From Anaerolineaceae bacterium (GTDB taxonomy: Bacteria > Bacillota > Clostridia > Lachnospirales > Lachnospiraceae), in contig SHOH01000009.1 in NCBI GenBank assembly GCA_004294845.1, positions 1 through 38,770 of the forward strand: DNA of 38,770 bases, in the 5' to 3' direction. Numbering within the stretch: the stretch's first letter is position 1; each line of letters opens with the position of its first letter. A program made the translations under genes and the position numbers. Below the pieces are notes generated by a model that did not search any database, was not told the origin of the DNA, and worked only from the letters and a program-made list of their open reading frames with translations. Positions 33,676-38,770 of this stretch are shown piece by piece.

Positions 33676-36204
33676 TTAGTAACTGCATTCTGCTCGAACT
33701 ATAAGAGGTTTGTTAATATCAGCACCATTATATTTTTGTATAAATGAAATAGTTGTAAAAAGTGGTTTTGTTTTAAATTTAGCTTCGACCTCATATCCGA
33801 ATATAATATTTTGAAGCTTGATATTACTACCATATCGCATATTAATATTTTCCTGCATTAAGTCCATCATTCTATATGAAAGCTTTCTCTGATTGGTTAG
33901 ACATAAGAAGAGCGTCATATAATCATTATAGGAAAATCCCGCATCCTCCTTATAAGCAGCAGCCTTTTTTCTAATATTCTCTCTGGTTAGTAACAAAAGA
34001 TCTGAAAACTTAAGTTCTATCTTTTTCTTAATAATAGGTATATCCTTACCTATAAGAAGAGCACAGGTATCCACAAGAGATGAGCCCAGAGCCAATAAGA
34101 TCATTAATACACCCTGAGTTATGGCAACCAATATGGGAAGTCCGGTAAAGCCCACCAGTGTGGTAGCTATGGATTTTGCTTCCTTCCATTTTGCTTTATC
34201 TCCCAGTATGGTTGTGAAATTCAGTAGGGTTCTTATCAGAATTAGTCTTCCTATGACAGCCTCCAAATTACCCTTATCTGATGCTTTTCCGTATAGCAGA
34301 TATTCCATTTCATAGTCTAGTACTGAAGGCTTTCTTCCTTCCCTCTCATCCTCATTTACCGGAAACTTATAAAAATGATCCTTTATATATCCTTGAACCA
34401 AAATCCTTTCCAATATCTCATCTGCAGCATTGCCGATAAGTGAACCAAGGCTAGAATCACCAAAGCTAGCAAATAAGTCCTCTGTCCCTGTCTTCTTTCC
34501 TCCGATTTTCATGTTCTTTAGTAGCCTAGAAAATGAAAATCCTTCCTCATCCTCGGACAGCATATCTATAATAGAGGGAAGTAGCTCAGATGATATTTCC
34601 TTTTCGGATATGGTCTTAGGATCAATTACCAGGCTTGTAATTCCCGCTTTAATTAGGTCTTTCATACCGTCTAAGTAATCCGGAGAATCCTCTTTCTCTA
34701 ATACCAGTGTACTGTAATTAATGTTAAGACCCTCTGTATCGTAAGTTGATAGTTTTTGACTTGCTCCCTTATAGGCCTCTCTAGCTCCTCTATAATCCTC
34801 GGACAATATAAATGCATTACCATTGTTAAGGCTATCCATACATGAGACAAGTATATTATAGTCTTGGATTAATATTTCTTTCATACGTATAAAATCATAG
34901 CCCTTACTGTTATCTATCTGATACCTTTTTAATTCATTTAGTCCTTCCTCCAGACTGTTATAGATTTCTGTATCTAATACTTCCTTCTCCTTATTAAGAT
35001 TGCTCTCATAGGATTTGATAAGCGGTTCTTGCTCATTTGCAGTTATAATAATTCGCTCCAGCTCTGATATTGCTTGTTCAGATGCTACAAGGCTTCCAAA
35101 AGTCAGATCGTATATATCATTTCCCTTTGACGTGATGGTATTTATGCAATTCATTTGCTCTCTTCTATTAGCGTCAATAGTCTCACGAATTGAATCTTCC
35201 TCATTCTCAAACTCAGATATTTTATCCTCTGCCTCATGGATGTTTGTCTCTATGGTCTCTTTATAGGTATTGTCAGCATCCTTACTGTTAGCTAATGTCT
35301 CTTCTAGCTCTTCTAAGGCTGATTTTTCATCCTCAAGTTTTCCTTGAACCATCTCAAGATTAGTCTCTAATAATTCTTTAGATCTGATAGCCTCGTCCAA
35401 CCTTTCAAAGCTATTACTAATATCCTTAAAAGCTTCAGAAGGATCTATGTATTGCTCTTCTAGGGCTAGAAATACCGCCTCATTGTTTATGCCTGTACTT
35501 TCCATAGTTGGGATCCCGTATAGGATTTTCTTTGTAAAGCATGGCTCAGTCTTTAATTTTCCACCCTTTTCCTTAAGGATGCCCTTTCGTCCGGTAGATA
35601 CTCCGTCTATGTATTTCATAAGGGCAAGAATTCCTTCATCTATAGCGACCAATTCTTCCTCAAGTCTAACCTTTTCTTCATATAAAACACTGACTTTTTT
35701 GGGTTGCTCAAGGAGTGATGCCTTATCCAGAAAATACTCTACCAAATCTCCCACTGACCGATACTTCATATATTCGGTCACTTCGTGAATAAACACTTGC
35801 CCTTGGTGATCTACAAGACTTGTACTATTTAATAGCTCGACTGATTCCAGTGAATTAGAATATAGGTTAATCCTATTAATAGCCCCATTAATACCATTAG
35901 CTGGATTCAGGGTGTATGATATATAGTCTTGCATTCTCTCAGATATTTCATCATAATCACAATAAACATCATCGTAGGAGGAATCCAGCCCTAACAAATG
36001 GTATTCCTCCATAAGAGGCCCATAAAACCCCGCTAAAATTGAATCCATGGAGGTAGTCAAAGCCCGTTCTGCAAAAATCATGGCTGTTGTTTGTCTTGCT
36101 CCTTCAATAACTGTCATAACAAGTGATAGAATTAGGAGTAAAACTAAGCTTAGAAAAACGGTAATAGATGCTTCTTGACTTTTGTGTTTTATAAATCTTT
36201 TCAT
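33676..36204 (-). CDS. DUF5702 Tad-locus membrane-anchored protein
   Basis: An 842-residue protein with one N-terminal helix ('ASITVFLSLVLLLILSLVMT') followed by 'IEGARQTTAMIFAERALTTS', typical of DUF5702 proteins encoded in Firmicute Tad loci and comparable in role to TadG. The signal resembles that of the TadE proteins (A|SITV) but has Phe where Glu is at +5, so peptidase cleavage is doubtful. Residues about 170-430 are rich in Glu and Lys heptads and probably form long coiled coils. A hydrophobic stretch near 690 ('LPILVAITQGVLMILLALG') may be a second membrane segment. GAGGG lies 8 nt before the ATG. It follows the pilin gene by 13 nt. Its exact function is unknown. Confidence 0.8.
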   Translation of the reverse strand: MKRFIKHKSQEASITVFLSLVLLLILSLVMTVIEGARQTTAMIFAERALTTSMDSILAGFYGPLMEEYHLLGLDSSYDDVYCDYDEISERMQDYISYTLNPANGINGAINRINLYSNSLESVELLNSTSLVDHQGQVFIHEVTEYMKYRSVGDLVEYFLDKASLLEQPKKVSVLYEEKVRLEEELVAIDEGILALMKYIDGVSTGRKGILKEKGGKLKTEPCFTKKILYGIPTMESTGINNEAVFLALEEQYIDPSEAFKDISNSFERLDEAIRSKELLETNLEMVQGKLEDEKSALEELEETLANSKDADNTYKETIETNIHEAEDKISEFENEEDSIRETIDANRREQMNCINTITSKGNDIYDLTFGSLVASEQAISELERIIITANEQEPLIKSYESNLNKEKEVLDTEIYNSLEEGLNELKRYQIDNSKGYDFIRMKEILIQDYNILVSCMDSLNNGNAFILSEDYRGAREAYKGASQKLSTYDTEGLNINYSTLVLEKEDSPDYLDGMKDLIKAGITSLVIDPKTISEKEISSELLPSIIDMLSEDEEGFSFSRLLKNMKIGGKKTGTEDLFASFGDSSLGSLIGNAADEILERILVQGYIKDHFYKFPVNEDEREGRKPSVLDYEMEYLLYGKASDKGNLEAVIGRLILIRTLLNFTTILGDKAKWKEAKSIATTLVGFTGLPILVAITQGVLMILLALGSSLVDTCALLIGKDIPIIKKKIELKFSDLLLLTRENIRKKAAAYKEDAGFSYNDYMTLFLCLTNQRKLSYRMMDLMQENINMRYGSNIKLQNIIFGYEVEAKFKTKPLFTTISFIQKYNGADINKPLIVRAECSY

Positions 36205-36217
36205 TATAGTGACCCTC

Positions 36218-36415
36218 TTATGAAGTGCCTAGTGTATCAATCTGGTCATTAATACTATCAAACACACTGTTAATAATACCTGTTATTTGATCTTGAAAGA
36301 GAACCACCAAGAGAATTAATACCAAGAGAATCAGTATGATTTCTACGACACCGATTCCTTCCACCTCTGCCTTCACTAATTTTTTTATTTTATTCTTCAT
36401 TTTTTCTCTGTCCAT
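36218..36415 (-). CDS. Flp-like type IVb pilin
   Basis: A 65-residue protein: basic leader of about 20 residues, then 'VEGIGVVEIILILLVLILLV' and a short polar tail. Cutting after Gly in VEG puts Glu at +5 of the mature protein, the class III prepilin rule, and the mature form of about 45 residues is typical of Flp pilins (Flp1-like). It is the likely major subunit of the pilus encoded here, processed by the TadV-type peptidase. GGAAAG lies about 11 nt before the ATG. It is followed after 13 nt by the DUF5702 gene and preceded by tadC with a 73-nt gap. Confidence 0.85.
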   Translation of the reverse strand: MDREKMKNKIKKLVKAEVEGIGVVEIILILLVLILLVVLFQDQITGIINSVFDSINDQIDTLGTS

Positions 36416-36488
36416 ATGGGCAGCTTTCCTTTCTTATAATTTGTAAGTATAAAAATTTATAATGAAATTAAGTCCTAGATAATTGTGT

Positions 36489-37979
36489 TTAAATTTGAAA
36501 AGATATAAATGCTGGCATCAATATTATTATTAAGACAATCAGAAGCAGTATCATCATTGGACCTAAAAGCTTTGTAGAGGCCTCCTCACCAAGCCGTTTG
36601 GTGGTTTCCTTACGTTCCTGGAAGGCTTCAGCTGCCTCCCGCTTTAATAAGTCTATCATGCTCTTATTTCCCTTTTTAAGATTTTGTACCAGAATTGAAC
36701 TAAGTTTCATAAAGGGCATCAGCCCTATTCTGATTCCAAACTGCTCATAAGCATTTACCTCTGATACTCCAAGCTTTAACTCATGTAAGGTCAAGCGCAT
36801 TTCTTCATAAGCATATCGTCTTTGTCCACCGAATAATTTGATATTCTCATTATAATCCTCAACGACTTTGTTCCAAGCCTGTCTAATGGTCATTCCCGCA
36901 TTAACCAGTAGGTTGAATTTGTTAATAATCTCTGGATAGTCTAAAAGCATTTGGTTATTTCTTAGCTTCATTTTGTTATCTAATGTCCTGTCCATAAGAA
37001 CCCATAGGATAAGAGAACCGACTATGCCTAATATAAGAACTGAAAAGGCAGGATTATTATCAGGTATCTGCCATGTAAGAATATAGTCTCCTATCTTTTG
37101 GGGGAGCCTCCATTCTCTAGACTTTTCTGTTTCTTTGTCACTTATATCAAGGATGTTTTGAAGCTCCTTATAAAGTAATTCTTTATGGTCTGATTTTACA
37201 GGCCATAGGGTCAAAGGTATTGTGTGTTCCACCCTTTTATCTTCATATTTAAGAATGGCTCTTATTAAGGTGTCGGTGCCCTGATCACTTATATCCTCGT
37301 TCATAAGTTTTCCGTTACTAGAAATAAGCCGATAATTTTGAGGAACCCATTCTATAACTATACTTGTGTCGGGTATTTTTTTGATGAGATTTAAGTCTCT
37401 ATCTACATGTTTTAAATCTTGGTTTTCTCCCAACAGCTCCTGCTCGAGATAGGTAATGGCTTTATCTAATACCTCCTCCCACTCCCGGTCACTATATATT
37501 CGCTCCCTATTCTGAATAGATATTTCATCCTCATATACATCTTCTATATCAGTTTCATTTTCCATCCGAAATCGTAGACTTAGATTCTTGTCACCTTCGC
37601 CTACCTCAGGTCTTATAAGAATATCTTCAAAGATCTGTGGTTTATTTATGGATGTTTGAAGGGATGTTATCATGGAAATGCATGAGAAAGCGAATATAAT
37701 AAATAGAAACAAGGAGGTTTTTTGAAACCAATAGAGTTTTATTTGAAAATCATGATGATCGGTAATATATAGAGCACGAATTTTTCTTGATATATCGATT
37801 TTATTTACTAGTTTCTTCTCAAGTCCTGTCTTTGCCAGAAAAAGTCCTGCCATTGGATACAGAAAATACAGCTTATGCTTTTTTCTGTCGATAGTTGATA
37901 GCATATTATCTGTATACTTTAACGACTTTATATAAAGAAATAGCAGAAATATTATTATTATGATGTTTGCATATAACAT
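36489..37979 (-). CDS. tadC: TadC-like T2SS F platform protein with large inserted ectodomain
   Basis: A 496-residue membrane protein. Residues about 335-480 form a T2SSF domain ('FNLLVNAGMTIRQAWNKV', 'KLGVSEVNAYEQFGIRIGL', 'KREAAEAFQERKETTKRLGEE') ending in a C-terminal helix, as in TadC. Between helix 2 (near 75-95) and helix 3 (near 310-325) is a roughly 200-residue hydrophilic region predicted to be outside the membrane. Part of it ('DTSIVIEWVPQNYRLISSNG') resembles an atrophied bacterial Ig domain. Normal TadC proteins are about 300 residues, so this one is enlarged. AAGGAAG precedes the ATG; it starts 11 nt after tadB. The pair forms the inner-membrane platform turned by the TadA ATPase. 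Confidence 0.82.
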   Translation of the reverse strand: MLYANIIIIIFLLFLYIKSLKYTDNMLSTIDRKKHKLYFLYPMAGLFLAKTGLEKKLVNKIDISRKIRALYITDHHDFQIKLYWFQKTSLFLFIIFAFSCISMITSLQTSINKPQIFEDILIRPEVGEGDKNLSLRFRMENETDIEDVYEDEISIQNRERIYSDREWEEVLDKAITYLEQELLGENQDLKHVDRDLNLIKKIPDTSIVIEWVPQNYRLISSNGKLMNEDISDQGTDTLIRAILKYEDKRVEHTIPLTLWPVKSDHKELLYKELQNILDISDKETEKSREWRLPQKIGDYILTWQIPDNNPAFSVLILGIVGSLILWVLMDRTLDNKMKLRNNQMLLDYPEIINKFNLLVNAGMTIRQAWNKVVEDYNENIKLFGGQRRYAYEEMRLTLHELKLGVSEVNAYEQFGIRIGLMPFMKLSSILVQNLKKGNKSMIDLLKREAAEAFQERKETTKRLGEEASTKLLGPMMILLLIVLIIILMPAFISFQI

Positions 37980-37990
37980 AATTATCTTCC

Positions 37991-38734
37991 TTATGGTTCA
38001 ATAGTAATAATATTATCGATAACCCGATACGTGAATAGGTAGACTATAAGTAGAATTGTCATAACAAGAATTCCAAATAAATTATGATATAAGGGTTTCA
38101 AAAAGCCAGGAGATGACAGGGTAAGATAGCATAATATACCCGCCGGTACAATCTTCATTATGGTTGCTTCAAATTTCTTAGCGGCGATTACGGTCATAAT
38201 CTCTCGCTTTACCTCTAGCTTATCACTGATTATTCCTCCGGTGGTTTTAATGATATGTATTATATCTCCTCCGGTTCGTTTGGCTGTGGCAAAAACCTCA
38301 GCAAAGCTAATGATATCCTCCACATGGCTACGCTCACCAAAATCATGCAGAGCCTTTTCCACTGTGATATTCATCTGTGTTCTGTTTACAAGGTAGGTGA
38401 ATTCCTTAATAATCATTGCCCCCTCAGGATATATTCGTTTTAAATCCTTAATAGCCTCTACAAATGCATGCTCAGCGCTATAGCCGGCACTTAGAGCCGC
38501 TGACAGGCTGTTAATAGCATCTCTGAACTCAAGATTTAATCTCCATTTTCTCTTTTGTATCAACTCTTTCTTTTTCTTATTGTAATATAAAAGGATTAAT
38601 GGACTTAGTATGATTATGCCGAACATGCTTTTATAAAACAGGCTTCCTAAAGCTAATACAAGTATAAATCCTTCAGAGATATATCTGAAGTTTTCCCGAA
38701 TAGAAAAATGATAAATATTATAATTATCAACCAT
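37991..38734 (-). CDS. tadB: TadB-like T2SS F platform protein
   Basis: A 247-residue protein with two N-terminal helices (near 20-50), a T2SSF domain ('FRDAINSLSAALSAGYSAEHAF', 'FAEVFATAKRTGGDII', 'KREIMTVIAAKKFEA'; first quoted in part of the motif) and two C-terminal helices. The 'L.AGYS...A' and 'A.KRTGGD' patterns are diagnostic of TadB. It is paired with tadC as inner-membrane platform of the Flp pilus machine. AAAGGA lies 7 nt before the ATG. Its start is only 36 nt from the window edge; TadA should lie directly upstream. Confidence 0.9.
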   Translation of the reverse strand: MVDNYNIYHFSIRENFRYISEGFILVLALGSLFYKSMFGIIILSPLILLYYNKKKKELIQKRKWRLNLEFRDAINSLSAALSAGYSAEHAFVEAIKDLKRIYPEGAMIIKEFTYLVNRTQMNITVEKALHDFGERSHVEDIISFAEVFATAKRTGGDIIHIIKTTGGIISDKLEVKREIMTVIAAKKFEATIMKIVPAGILCYLTLSSPGFLKPLYHNLFGILVMTILLIVYLFTYRVIDNIITIEP

Positions 38735-38770
38735 ATGTAATCCTTTCTGTTGATATAAAATGCGGACTAA
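38727..38770 (-). other. Possible 3' end of the upstream gene (tadA?)
   Basis: The 36 bases before tadB contain no clear promoter. One frame reads 13 residues (ending in ERITYG) to a TGA at 38727-38729 that overlaps the tadB start, as expected for tightly packed Tad genes. Another frame stops at once with TAG, and the third is open into tadB. The frame in use cannot be decided from 36 bases. Confidence 0.25.

Noticed and set aside
1-38770. tRNA, rRNA, CRISPR or prophage genes
   Set aside because: No rRNA or tRNA sequence, phage structural gene, integrase or repeat-spacer array was recognised on either strand.

Overview
This is an AT-rich window from an anaerobic, spore-forming Firmicute, most likely a Lachnospiraceae (Clostridium cluster XIVa) member. 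The main pointers are a SpoIID homologue with a SigE-like promoter, a MurG of the kind common in that family, a gene set of Tad (Flp) pilus proteins including FHA and DUF5702 proteins, and giant secreted beta-helix proteins ending in BIG2-type Ig domains. This assignment comes from reading the translations; no database search was possible.

Layout. (1) 1-10250, minus strand: two giant paralogous secreted right-handed beta-helix proteins in tandem. The second is cut off by the window start. A small stand-alone GyrI/AraC-effector-type ligand-binding protein lies between them. The set appears to run as one unit from an extended -10 promoter at about 10206, with a palindromic operator-like site over its -35 region. 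(2) 10422-13823, minus: an HKD/PLD nuclease-helicase-DUF3427 protein followed by a MutT-type Nudix hydrolase, a compact two-gene nucleic-acid repair or defence unit with its own promoter and terminator. (3) 13961-17206, plus: a flavodoxin-like protein, an MFS permease and spoIID. The intergenic DNA holds an orphan hairpin and a hairpin resembling an IS200/IS605 right end. (4) 17209-21902, minus: the conserved MoxR ATPase / DUF58 / membrane transglutaminase operon behind a near-consensus promoter. (5) 21964-23130, minus: a class C beta-lactamase-like serine hydrolase with a palindrome over its -35. (6) 23319-24829, plus: a structured leader, then a TSCPD-domain protein translationally coupled to murG by an ATGA overlap. 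(7) 25037-30044: HIT protein (minus), an orphan cytosolic histidine kinase (plus), and a probable minus-strand run of glpK, rhomboid protease and a flavodoxin-SCP2 fusion. (8) 30075-38770, minus: the distal part of a Tad pilus operon: tadB, tadC, an Flp-like pilin, a DUF5702 protein, a TadE-like protein with Cys-rich tail, a prepilin peptidase, a second TadE-like protein, and a DUF6382/FHA protein, closed by an intrinsic terminator. The ATPase (TadA) and TadZ/CpaB are expected just beyond the right edge.

How the parts fit. The Tad genes form a self-contained assembly line: TadB/TadC make the inner-membrane platform, the peptidase processes the Flp pilin and the TadE pseudopilins, and the FHA protein may tie the machine to phosphorylation signalling. 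The beta-helix proteins are probable surface or matrix adhesins. MurG, SpoIID and the MoxR/DUF58/transglutaminase operon concern the cell envelope and sporulation.

The features most worth a second look are the paired beta-helix proteins with their embedded ligand-binding protein and operator, the Ada-like Cys repeats on a pseudopilin, the Ig-like insertion in TadC, the HKD-helicase/Nudix pair, and several long unexplained hairpins. Where the ORF track starts lacked a ribosome binding site I chose later starts; the reason is given in each entry.
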